Below, one piece after another: positions 9,201 through 16,118 of a stretch of 64,000 bases of DNA. Source of the DNA: an uncultured Prevotella sp. (GTDB lineage: Bacteria > Bacteroidota > Bacteroidia > Bacteroidales > Bacteroidaceae). The translations under genes and the position numbers were made by a program. The stretch spans positions 86,909 to 150,908 of the forward strand of contig NZ_CAMJFM010000004.1 of assembly GCF_946404925.1 (NCBI RefSeq). The letters are read 5' to 3'. Below the pieces are notes generated by a model that worked only from the letters and a program-made list of their open reading frames with translations, had not been told where the DNA came from and ran no database searches. Position 1 is the stretch's first letter. The number at the start of each line of letters is the position of its first letter.

Positions 9201-9601
9201 GTTTCATGGACTATGTTCATAACGACAGCTACCTGAGCAAGCATCAGGGTGAGTATGCTGAGGCTTACAGCGTTTACTCTCCATGGGTACATCGTCTGGA
9301 CTTCGGTTACAAGCACGATTTCAAGCTGAACATTGGTCAGACCAAGCACATGCTCCAGCTTACATTCGATGTAAAGAACGTTCTTAACTTCTTCGATTCT
9401 TCACTTGGTGTTGCTAAGTACCTGAATCCTGAGATTGGTTCAGAGGCTAAGATCCTGAAGTATGAGGGTGTTGATGCACAGGGCTTTGCTACATTCTCTA
9501 CTCCATCTTCAATCAATGGCAATACTAAGACATGGACTACCAACTATGGTATTGGCCAGTGCTGGTATGCTTCTATCGGTGTTAAGTATTATTTCAACTA
9601 A
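6299..9601 (+). CDS. Oar-like TonB-dependent receptor with carboxypeptidase-regulatory domain
   Basis: The protein has 1100 residues. The signal peptide MQKRLLFLVAMMLTFSLTLMAQ is followed by a carboxypeptidase-regulatory-like domain (about 25-110; VTNTTGRFSINGMRTGGPYN, VSYIGF-type end). A TonB plug comes next (about 125-240; FTVDGANFNN, GGGVNAITKSGTN), then a long outer-membrane barrel ending in an aromatic residue-asparagine (YYFN). This matches the Oar/SusC-related outer-membrane receptors. There is no SusD partner. The next gene, 21 bp downstream, encodes a BACON/OB-fold lipoprotein that probably forms the surface partner. The substrate is unknown. A paralogue lies at 12690. Confidence 0.88.
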   Translation: MQKRLLFLVAMMLTFSLTLMAQITTSSMAGKVTLDNANGEEVIGATVVAVHEPSGTRYTAVTNTTGRFSINGMRTGGPYNVTISYIGFQPKTVKGITLQLAETYNLSVFLSEDATELAEVVVSGKASKFAAEKTGAATNINSSQITNLPTVSRSITDVTRLSPYGGNGMSFAGSDGRNANFTVDGANFNNNFGLSDKLPGGGNPISIDAIEELQVVISPFDVRQTNFIGGGVNAITKSGTNTFKGSAYVYHKNENMQGDAVYRQQIQGAREKAQTTTYGFTLGGPIIKNKLFFFVNGEMIKIPSIVNRWKGSDDGKADPDNYISRTTNKDLEAVSKYMASKYGYDTGSWTSFPADESNYKLMARLDWNINDKHKVALRYNYTKNNVWNSPNGTSMDGGTRLASYRMSQGSMSFANSMYSMKNTVHSWSLDLNSRLTDNLSNQFLATISKLDDIRGTNSAEFPFIDITKDGDNYMALGYELFTWNNAVHNTIWNIKDDVTYYMGAHKIMAGITFEHQMADNQYMRNGSGYYRYNITDDMYIGGVLQPDMLFNSTPEVFCLTYGYDGEASPAARVQFNRPGIYAQDEWNITDKLKLTYGLRVDGLFFNNNDLMTNAAILNLDYNGRHIDTGKWPSNSITFSPRLGFTYDVFGDKSLKVRGGTGLFSGRLPLVFFTNMPTNGGLVQYQAQINAKNAAKNGFDMDVFAGGPMTKVSDMIAKLTTPKEQGGLGYPSTVSPEDGTVPSAVNGVDPDFKMPQVWKTSLAIDYQLPVDFPFSVSVEGIYNKTINAVSISDWSIKNVGGFARFNGVDNRPIFPDDFRSGTKAFVLENTSRGYGWSANITLNAQPADWVSLMAAYTHTVSKEVTGMPGSAAESAFTYVPTYEGPNNIKLHNSQYVTPDRIVASATLHDKCGNHYNFIYEAWRGGYNYSYMMQNDMNGDGYNYDAIYIPTDAEVQNNLFRFVSEDDKTRFMDYVHNDSYLSKHQGEYAEAYSVYSPWVHRLDFGYKHDFKLNIGQTKHMLQLTFDVKNVLNFFDSSLGVAKYLNPEIGSEAKILKYEGVDAQGFATFSTPSSINGNTKTWTTNYGIGQCWYASIGVKYYFN

Positions 9602-9622
9602 TTAATTAAAGGTAAGACAAAT

Positions 9623-11137
9623 ATGAAACTTAAATATTTCATTCCGTCTCTCGTAGCAGTTGTGGCTGCAATTTTCACTGGCTGCTCTAAAGACAATGAT
9701 CCTACATATCTCGATGCCATTAAGGTATCTCAGTCGTATGTAGCACTTAGCACCAACGGTGGCTCTACATCTATCGATGTTCAGGCTAAGGGTAGCTGGA
9801 CTGTTACTGGCGCTCCCGATTGGCTTAATGTTTCACCTGCTTCTGGTTCAGGTGATGGCTCTATCACATTCTCTGCTGATGCTGCTGAGGGTCGCACATG
9901 TTCTGTAAACATTGAGTGCGAAGGTCAGACTCAGATCATTAATGTAATCCAGGGTATCACAACTATCTCTACCGCTACTTGCGCTGAGGTTCTTGCTGGT
10001 CCTGATTCTAAGACATATCAGGTAACTGGTACTGTTACAGCTATCGCAAATACCACTTATGGTAACTGGTATCTGAACGATGGTACTGGCGAGGTTTATA
10101 TCTATGGTACACTCGACTCTAAGGGTAGCACAAAGAACTTCTCAAGCTGGGGTCTCGAGGTAGGCGACCAGATTACTGTACAGGGACCAAAGACTACTTA
10201 CAATGGTACTGTAGAGCTGGTTGACGTTACCGTAGTTAAGATTGTTAAGTCTCTGATTAAGGTTGACTCTCTGACTGTAGGTGATGTTAAGACAAGCGAT
10301 CTGCCTCTCGAGGGTGGTGAGATTACTGCACACCTCACATGTAAGGGTTCTGGCGTAGCCGTTGAGATTCCTGAGGATGCCAAGGAGTGGCTGGGTGTTG
10401 TTTCTTCAACTGTAGGAGCTACCCCAACTGTTACCTTCCGTGCTGCTGCTAATACTGGTGGCGACCGCAATACCACAGTAACCTTCAAGACTACCGATGG
10501 TTCTAAGGAGTACACCTCTCAGGCTACCATCAATCAGGCTGGTGCTATTATCAGCTGCAGCGTAGCTGACTTCCTGGCTGCTGAGGTTGGCGATACTCAG
10601 TATCGTCTCACTGGTGTTATCACTAAACTTTATACCAGCGACAAACAGGGTCAGAGCTTCTATCTGAGAGACTGGTCGGGTGAGACTCTCATCTACCGCA
10701 CTGACAACTTTGCAGGCTCAGCTCTTGAGCCCGGCGATGTAGTTATGGTACGTGGTAAGCGTGGTGCTTATAAGACTACTCCTCAGATGGTATCTGGTAC
10801 CATCGAGCTCATTCAGGAGATTGTTGAAGAGGTTTCTATCACCGACTTCCTTGCCAAGGAGGATGCTAAGGATGTTTACTATAAGGTAAGTGGTACAGTC
10901 GATGAGATTGCAAACGATACTTATGGTAACCTCTACATCACCGATGGCACAACCCGCCTGTATGTATATGGTTGCTATCCAGGTTGGGGCGCTACAGGCG
11001 ATGCTCGTAAGGGCTGTGTAGCAGCTGAGGGTATCAAGGTAGGCGACAAGCTCACCGTTATTGGTCCTAAGTCAACCTATAAGGGAACTCCTCAGGTTAA
11101 TGGTGGTATCTTCTTCAGCTTGGAGAAAGCTGAGTAA
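9623..11137 (+). CDS. Surface lipoprotein with BACON domains and OB-fold (DUF5689-like) repeats
   Basis: The protein has 504 residues. The lipoprotein signal ends at Cys21 (FTGCSKDND), followed by acidic residues that often direct surface export in Bacteroidetes. A BACON domain follows (about 33-112; GSWTVTGAPDWLNVSPASGSG). An OB-fold unit (about 115-210; YQVTGTVTAIANTTYGNWYL) is followed by a second BACON-like domain (about 215-305), then two more OB-like units (about 310-400 and 405-500; YKVSGTVDEIANDTYGNLYI). The first and last OB units are clearly related to each other. It lies 21 bp behind the Oar-like receptor and is probably cotranscribed with it. It ends before a strong terminator. 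A carbohydrate- or protein-binding role is inference. Confidence 0.8.
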   Translation: MKLKYFIPSLVAVVAAIFTGCSKDNDPTYLDAIKVSQSYVALSTNGGSTSIDVQAKGSWTVTGAPDWLNVSPASGSGDGSITFSADAAEGRTCSVNIECEGQTQIINVIQGITTISTATCAEVLAGPDSKTYQVTGTVTAIANTTYGNWYLNDGTGEVYIYGTLDSKGSTKNFSSWGLEVGDQITVQGPKTTYNGTVELVDVTVVKIVKSLIKVDSLTVGDVKTSDLPLEGGEITAHLTCKGSGVAVEIPEDAKEWLGVVSSTVGATPTVTFRAAANTGGDRNTTVTFKTTDGSKEYTSQATINQAGAIISCSVADFLAAEVGDTQYRLTGVITKLYTSDKQGQSFYLRDWSGETLIYRTDNFAGSALEPGDVVMVRGKRGAYKTTPQMVSGTIELIQEIVEEVSITDFLAKEDAKDVYYKVSGTVDEIANDTYGNLYITDGTTRLYVYGCYPGWGATGDARKGCVAAEGIKVGDKLTVIGPKSTYKGTPQVNGGIFFSLEKAE

Positions 11138-11165
11138 TTAGAGATATCTCTAAGATATATTAACG

Positions 11166-11218
11166 TCTCACTCGTTCTTCTACTCTAAATTCAGGGCAAA
11201 GAACGAGTGAGATGTTTT
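11166..11218 (+). terminator. Rho-independent terminator after the receptor/BACON operon
   Basis: Arms 11166-11179 and 11199-11212 form a perfect 14-bp inverted repeat (TCTCACTCGTTCTT and its complement) with a 19-nt loop, followed by TGTTTTCTTTT. It lies 28 bp after the stop codon. Confidence 0.85.
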
Positions 11219-11253
11219 CTTTTGGTAAAAAATAGTAAATTTTCGCTTTGTTA

Positions 11254-11285
11254 TTTGGAGGTGTCGCGCAATTTTCCTACTTTTG
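11254..11285 (+). promoter_or_regulatory. Promoter for the secreted nuclease
   Basis: This is a textbook Bacteroidetes promoter: -33 TTTG at 11254-11257, a 20-nt spacer, and -7 TACTTTTG at 11278-11285, followed by CAC. The ATG lies 29 nt further on. Confidence 0.8.
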
Positions 11286-11314
11286 CACAAATGAACAACT
11301 AAAATGATATCTGA

Positions 11315-12250
11315 ATGAAACATTTTTATTACTTATTTTTACTAGCTTTTTTGTGCTCTTGTGGCGGTAGTGGTGGCGATGATCCAACTCCAACCCCGAC
11401 TCCAACTCCTACACCTACGCCAACTGTAGGTAATGTAAATAAAAACGATGCCTCATCGAATGAGAATCTGGCACGCTTAGAGATGCCTAAGGCCAGAACG
11501 GATTCTAAGGTGATTACTCATTCTACATTAAGTTATGGTGTAAACTATTCTTTCGAGTGGGATAGCAACATTCGTGCTCAGCGTTGGACTTGCTACGACA
11601 TGAATAAACGCAATGCAAATAAGAATGGTAACACGCGCAAGAAGCTGTGGCCTGATGGTGATCCCTGGAACTATGATCCAGATGTAGCTACAAGCGATCA
11701 GCAGGCTACATATAGCGAACTGAGTAAGAGCTACTACCCAGGTTCGAAGGATTATTACGAAAAGGGCCATGTTTGCCCCTCTAACGATCGTCTATGCTCT
11801 AAGGATGCCAACGAGCAGACTTTCTATATGACTAATATTCTGCCAATGGTTAGCAAGTTTAATGGTGGCATCTGGCAGAAGATGGAGCTGAAGGTGAATG
11901 ATTGGTCTCAAAAGCTTGGTGATGGCGATACCATTTTTATCTGTAAAGGTGGTACTATCGACAAGGATGATCAGATTATTGGCAAGACAATTGGTAATCA
12001 TGTTGTTCCAAAGTATTTCTTCATGGCTTTGTTGTATAAATCATCTACTGGAAGCCAGAGAATGCTGGGCTTCTGGGTTGAACATCTCAACGAAGATCAC
12101 TCAAGCGATGCACTCACTGGTTATGTAGTAAGCATCGACGAACTTGAACAGAAAACAGGTATCGATTTCTTCTGCAATCTGCCTGATGATACAGAAGAAA
12201 GTCTGGAATCGACTACGGCTGCCGACATCATCAAAGCTTGGGGATTGTAG
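11315..12250 (+). CDS. DNA/RNA non-specific endonuclease lipoprotein (NUC1/EndA family)
   Basis: The protein has 311 residues. A very short lipoprotein signal ends at Cys16 (FLCSC). It is followed by a glycine/aspartate stretch and a seven-fold Thr-Pro linker (residues 24-37) that probably spaces the enzyme from the membrane. The beta-beta-alpha metal nuclease core has YEKGHVCPSNDR, with His152 as general base (KGH replaces the usual RGH), and metal ligand Asn174 (YMTNILPM), then NGGIWQKME. It probably digests extracellular DNA for nutrition, release from traps or biofilm control. It has its own promoter and is followed by a palindrome-rich spacer rather than a simple terminator. Confidence 0.87.
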   Translation: MKHFYYLFLLAFLCSCGGSGGDDPTPTPTPTPTPTPTVGNVNKNDASSNENLARLEMPKARTDSKVITHSTLSYGVNYSFEWDSNIRAQRWTCYDMNKRNANKNGNTRKKLWPDGDPWNYDPDVATSDQQATYSELSKSYYPGSKDYYEKGHVCPSNDRLCSKDANEQTFYMTNILPMVSKFNGGIWQKMELKVNDWSQKLGDGDTIFICKGGTIDKDDQIIGKTIGNHVVPKYFFMALLYKSSTGSQRMLGFWVEHLNEDHSSDALTGYVVSIDELEQKTGIDFFCNLPDDTEESLESTTAADIIKAWGL

Positions 12251-12261
12251 TTTTTTAATAT

Positions 12262-12590
12262 AAACCTCACAACCTCCCGTTTTCTCTTGAAACCTGCATA
12301 AACAGAGGGCTTAGAAGACGGGAGGTTTGCTTTTGAAACCTCCCGTCAAACCTCCCGTTTTTTTATTTCTCGATGTTCTTGCTGAAAAAATTCCCAACGT
12401 GGGAATGTTTTATTCCCAGTAAGGGAACATTTCGTTCCCAGTTAGGGAATAATTGCAAAACCTATGGTTTCGTTATCAGAAACGGGAGGTTTGACGGGAC
12501 CCATGACGGGAGGTTTCGTGAACAAACCTCCCGTGCCGAAACCCGCATAAATTCAGACGTTTTAGAAGAAAACGGGAGGTTGGGAGGTTT
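12262..12590. repeat. Palindrome-rich intergenic island with GGGAGGTTT inverted repeats
   Basis: The 439-bp gap between the nuclease and the second receptor holds no convincing gene. Instead at least eight copies of AACCTCCC or its complement GGGAGGTT are arranged as nested inverted repeats. The outer arms 12262-12286 and 12566-12590 match at 23 of 25 positions. Inner copies near 12335-12360 face copies near 12480-12516. The centre (12390-12450) is a separate three-unit palindrome array. The bounded, symmetric shape suggests a miniature mobile or structural-RNA element. Confidence 0.85.
12390..12450. repeat. Three-unit palindrome array, 22-bp period
   Basis: Three 17-nt palindromes start at 12390, 12412 and 12434: TTCCC-AACGT-GGGAA, TTCCC-AGTAA-GGGAA and TTCCC-AGTTA-GGGAA, each with one flanking base on either side and separated by 5-nt spacers. 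The outermost bases of neighbouring units are complementary across each spacer (T/A, then C/G). The same period recurs at 57646 and 63709 with unrelated stem sequences. Confidence 0.92.
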
Positions 12591-12652
12591 GTGTTGAAAA
12601 AGATGTTTTGCGATTTTTTGCCAAAAAGCTTGCAATCGTTCGAATTTTTTTG

Positions 12653-12660
12653 TATCTTTG
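12653..12660 (+). promoter_or_regulatory. Promoter -7 box for the second Oar-like receptor
   Basis: TATCTTTG matches TAnnTTTG. It lies 29 nt before the ATG at 12690 and just outside the palindromic island. Confidence 0.6.
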
Positions 12661-12689
12661 CCCCGTAAGTCTAACAAAACCGATTGACA

Positions 12690-15600
12690 ATGAAGAGATT
12701 ACTAACATTAGCGGTTGCTCTTTTAACAATTTCGCTTACAGTTGTGGCTCAGGTTACCACCTCTGGCATCACTGGTGCTGTGATGGCTGGTGGCGAAGAG
12801 GCTATCGGAGCTACTATCACGGCAAAGCATGTACCTTCGGGCTCAGTATATCGTGCTGTAACCAACATTGATGGCCATTATACCATTACGGGTATGAAGG
12901 CAGGTGGACCATATGAGGTAGAAGTGTCGTATATTGGATTCCAGACAGCAAGGTTTACTGATATACAGCTGGCCCTGGGACAGAATGCCGTGGTTGACGC
13001 CACGCTGAGCGAGGGTTCGGAGATGATACAGGAGATTGTGGTTACGGCTAAGGCCAACAACACCATGCGTAGCGATCGTAGTGGTGCTGTGACTAATCTT
13101 AATGCCACGCAGATGGCTGCTGTGCCTACCATCGGACGCTCGATGACAGACATCATGAAGATGACACCGCAGTCGAGCTCGGCCAGCGGAATGGCCATTG
13201 GTGGTGGTAACTATCGTCAGTCGTTTGTTACTATCGATGGTGCTTCGTTCAACGATTCGTTTGGTATGGAGCCATCGCCACTACCTGGTGGTGGTACGCC
13301 TATCTCGCTCGAAGCCCTCGACCAGATGACGGTTTCGGTTACGCCATACGATGTGCGCCAGAGCGGTTTTACAGGTGGCGGCGTGAATGCTGTAACCAAG
13401 AGTGGTACCAATACCTTTAAGGGTATGGCCTATACCTTCCTGACAAGTTCGAGCTTGAAGGGTAATAAAGTCCGCTCTACCGAGTTGCCAGTATCAGAGG
13501 GACACAACAGTACCTTTGGTTTGAGCATTGGCGGTCCTATTTTGAAGGATAAGCTCTTCTTCTTTGTAAATGCAGAGTATGAGGATAATGTAACTGCGGG
13601 TCCTGCCGTTCAGGCTGGTAATGGCTCTACGCCTTATACGGCTACCAATCGTCGCCCCAGACTTTCTGAGTTGGAGAGTCTGTCTAGCTATCTGCAGAAA
13701 ACCTACGGCATAACCACAGGGCCTTGGCAGGATTATCATCTCAAGACTCCAGCCTATCGTGTTCTGGCCCGTTTGGATTGGAATATCAACGAGGATCATA
13801 AGTTTAATGTGCGCTTCACCAAGTCTAATCGTAAGGAGGCCAATCCTGCATCGGCCTCGCGAAGCATTGGTAGCAATCGCACCTCTATTATTTATGGAGG
13901 TAACCAGAACTCGTATGGCGGTAATACCGATTATGGTATGTCGTCGCTCTCAAGCCGTTATATGACTGAGTTCCGTTTTACCTCGGTAGCTGCCGAGTTG
14001 AACAGCAAGTTCGGAAAACTGCACAACACCCTGCGTGGCACTTATTCGTATCAGGACCAGCCGCGAAGCAACGAGTATGGTATGGATGTACCTGTGGTTG
14101 AGATTGTGATGGACAACGGACAGGGACTCTATCCATATTGGGCGTTGACTGGCGATTTGTTTACGTACGGCAATGTAGCTCAGACCAAGACAACGGTGAT
14201 TACGGACGAGATAAACATCATGTTGGGTAAGCACAATCTGTTTGGCGGACTCCAGTTCGAGAACGATTGGGCTGCTAATGGCTATGCCCAGGCTGGTGCT
14301 GGCTATTACGCTTTCCAGGCTACACCTGAACAGGTGGCTGCTGGCGATTGGGCAAGTGTGTTCAAGCCCGAGAATACCCGCCTGTTTGGTATCACATACG
14401 GTAATACCCCCGACCATTCTCATTTCGTGGCAAAGATGAGCACCAACCAGTGGTCGCTCTATTTCCAGGATAATATGAGCCTATCAGATCGTTTCCGTCT
14501 GTCGCTTGGATTGCGTTTTGAGTTGCCTTCGTATCCCAGTCTGAAAGATAACTTCAACGAGGAATACTATAAGATAGACTTTGGTGGCAATCACTATCGC
14601 ACAGACAATGTGCCTAAAGCCAGCGTTTCGGTGTCGCCTCGTGTGGGATTCAATTGGGATATCACTGGCGAGCGCAACCTGATTCTGCGTGGAGGTTCGG
14701 GCTTGTTCGTTGGTCGTTTGCCTTTTGTTTGGTTGATTTCGGCTATAGGCAACTCTGGTATGGGCCAGACATCGTATATCGCCTCGCAAACCAAGGGCAT
14801 TATCCCCACCTTTACTACCAGCCAACAGGAGATGCTGCAGCAGATTGGTGCTCAAAGTAAGATTAGTGTGCCCAGTAGTGCTACCATCCTGAGCGATGAT
14901 CTGCGCATGCCAAAGACATGGAAGACCTCATTGGCTGTAGATGCCAAACTGCCTGGCGATATCGATCTTACCGTAGAAGGTATCTACAACAAGGATATCA
15001 ACCCTGTAGTAGTGGCCAATCGCGATATTTATTGGGACGGTTCGTCGACTATTGATTTGGGTCATGGCGATGTGCGTCACAGGATGTCGTACTACGATGC
15101 CAATTCATCGGCCTATGTGCTCGAGAATGCTGGTCATAAGGCCTATTATGTATCGCTGACAGCCCAGTTGCGTAAGAAGTTCGACTTCGGCCTCGACCTC
15201 TCGGCCAGCTATACCATATCTAAGGCTAAGACCTATACCGATGGTATCGGCAATCAGGTAGCTTCGGCCTATAACAACTATCGCAACTCGGTGAATGCAG
15301 TTAACGATAACGAGTTGGGATATGCTACTTATCTGGCTCCAAATCGTCTGCTGCTCTCGGCCAGCTATACGCTTAAGGAGTCGAAGAATGCCTGTTCGCA
15401 CTTCTCGCTTGTTTATGATGGTTATCAGTACGGATTCCTTACAGAGTATGCATTCAGCCGTTTCAGCTATATCTTCTCTGCTAATGTCAACAGCGATGCC
15501 TTAGCGCCTGCCAACCTGATTTATGTGCCGGCTTCGCGTGAGGAGCTCAACAGTTGGGACTTTGCTGAGAGTACCTATGGCACCAATCATCAGGTGTATA

Positions 15601-15992
15601 CTGCCGATATGCAGCGTGATGACTTCTGGGCATACATCCAGCAGGATGACTACCTGAAGAACCGCACCGGCCAGTATGCTGAGCGTGGCGGTGCCAAGAT
15701 GCCTTGGCATCATCAGATAGACTTTAAGTTTGAACAAGATATTAGTATGAACTTTGGTAAGACCAAGCACACCCTCCAACTGGGTGTGGATATACTGAAC
15801 CTGCCCAATTTCCTTAACAAGAAGTGGGGACTTTACAAGCAGGTTACCGAGACGTCGCTCCTATCGTATAACAAGGGCAAGTATACCTACAATACTGTGA
15901 ATGGCGAACGCCATCTGACGACATTCTCCGACTTTCTCGGCTTGCAGTCTACTTATCAGATTATGTTCACAATACGCTATCTGTTCAACTAA
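12690..15992 (+). CDS. Second Oar-like TonB-dependent receptor
   Basis: The protein has 1100 residues counted from the ATG at 12690. The frame is open from an upstream TTG, but MKRLLTLAVALLTISLTVVAQ is a normal signal peptide starting at this ATG. The architecture matches the receptor at 6299: carboxypeptidase-regulatory domain (about 22-105; VTNIDGHYTITGMKAGGPYE), TonB plug (FVTIDGASFND, GGGVNAVTKSGTN) and a barrel ending in RYLFN. The two proteins share segments such as PYDVRQSGFTGGGVNAV and are clear paralogues of equal length, probably with different ligands. This copy has no lipoprotein partner and is followed directly by a terminator. Confidence 0.88.
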   Translation: MKRLLTLAVALLTISLTVVAQVTTSGITGAVMAGGEEAIGATITAKHVPSGSVYRAVTNIDGHYTITGMKAGGPYEVEVSYIGFQTARFTDIQLALGQNAVVDATLSEGSEMIQEIVVTAKANNTMRSDRSGAVTNLNATQMAAVPTIGRSMTDIMKMTPQSSSASGMAIGGGNYRQSFVTIDGASFNDSFGMEPSPLPGGGTPISLEALDQMTVSVTPYDVRQSGFTGGGVNAVTKSGTNTFKGMAYTFLTSSSLKGNKVRSTELPVSEGHNSTFGLSIGGPILKDKLFFFVNAEYEDNVTAGPAVQAGNGSTPYTATNRRPRLSELESLSSYLQKTYGITTGPWQDYHLKTPAYRVLARLDWNINEDHKFNVRFTKSNRKEANPASASRSIGSNRTSIIYGGNQNSYGGNTDYGMSSLSSRYMTEFRFTSVAAELNSKFGKLHNTLRGTYSYQDQPRSNEYGMDVPVVEIVMDNGQGLYPYWALTGDLFTYGNVAQTKTTVITDEINIMLGKHNLFGGLQFENDWAANGYAQAGAGYYAFQATPEQVAAGDWASVFKPENTRLFGITYGNTPDHSHFVAKMSTNQWSLYFQDNMSLSDRFRLSLGLRFELPSYPSLKDNFNEEYYKIDFGGNHYRTDNVPKASVSVSPRVGFNWDITGERNLILRGGSGLFVGRLPFVWLISAIGNSGMGQTSYIASQTKGIIPTFTTSQQEMLQQIGAQSKISVPSSATILSDDLRMPKTWKTSLAVDAKLPGDIDLTVEGIYNKDINPVVVANRDIYWDGSSTIDLGHGDVRHRMSYYDANSSAYVLENAGHKAYYVSLTAQLRKKFDFGLDLSASYTISKAKTYTDGIGNQVASAYNNYRNSVNAVNDNELGYATYLAPNRLLLSASYTLKESKNACSHFSLVYDGYQYGFLTEYAFSRFSYIFSANVNSDALAPANLIYVPASREELNSWDFAESTYGTNHQVYTADMQRDDFWAYIQQDDYLKNRTGQYAERGGAKMPWHHQIDFKFEQDISMNFGKTKHTLQLGVDILNLPNFLNKKWGLYKQVTETSLLSYNKGKYTYNTVNGERHLTTFSDFLGLQSTYQIMFTIRYLFN

Positions 15993-16000
15993 ATCAAGTT

Positions 16001-16035
16001 AATCCTCGCCCCAAGGCGGGGATTTTCTCTGATTT
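16001..16035 (+). terminator. Rho-independent terminator after the second receptor
   Basis: AATCCTCGCC-CCAA-GGCGGGGATT at 16001-16024 forms a 10-bp stem with one G-T pair and a 4-nt loop. It is followed by a T-rich run. It lies 9 bp after the stop codon. Confidence 0.8.
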
Positions 16036-16039
16036 TTTG

Positions 16040-16067
16040 TTAATTCTTAATTCTTAATTCTTAATTC
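16040..16067 (+). repeat. Four tandem TTAATTC heptamers at the glyS promoter
   Basis: Four exact copies of TTAATTC occupy 16040-16067. They cover the place where the -33 element of the glyS promoter (-7 box at 16082) would be expected. A change of copy number would alter only sequence upstream of that point. Confidence 0.9.
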
Positions 16068-16081
16068 TAAATTTAAAGTTG

Positions 16082-16089
16082 TACCTTTG
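16082..16089 (+). promoter_or_regulatory. Promoter -7 box for glyS
   Basis: TACCTTTG matches TAnnTTTG, followed by CA. It lies 29 nt before the glyS ATG. The expected -33 position falls inside the heptamer repeat. Confidence 0.65.
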
Positions 16090-16118
16090 CAACCAAAATT
16101 GTAAAATAAACGTTTATT

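Noticed and set aside
11387..11427. Repeat in the nuclease gene as another microarray
   Set aside because: It simply encodes a Thr-Pro linker with a 6-nt period that keeps the frame, a common lipoprotein spacer.
12390..12450. CRISPR array
   Set aside because: The repeat units are 17-20 nt palindromes with 2-5 nt spacers, there are no unique spacers of 25-40 nt, and no cas genes lie in the window.
12373..12597. Short open frame across the palindromic island
   Set aside because: Its codons are a translation of the GGGAGGTTT boxes and palindrome units. It has no promoter, no family resemblance and unnatural composition.
12684..12689. TTG start for the second Oar-like receptor
   Set aside because: The ATG two codons later begins a normal signal peptide and matches the paralogue; the TTG adds only two residues.
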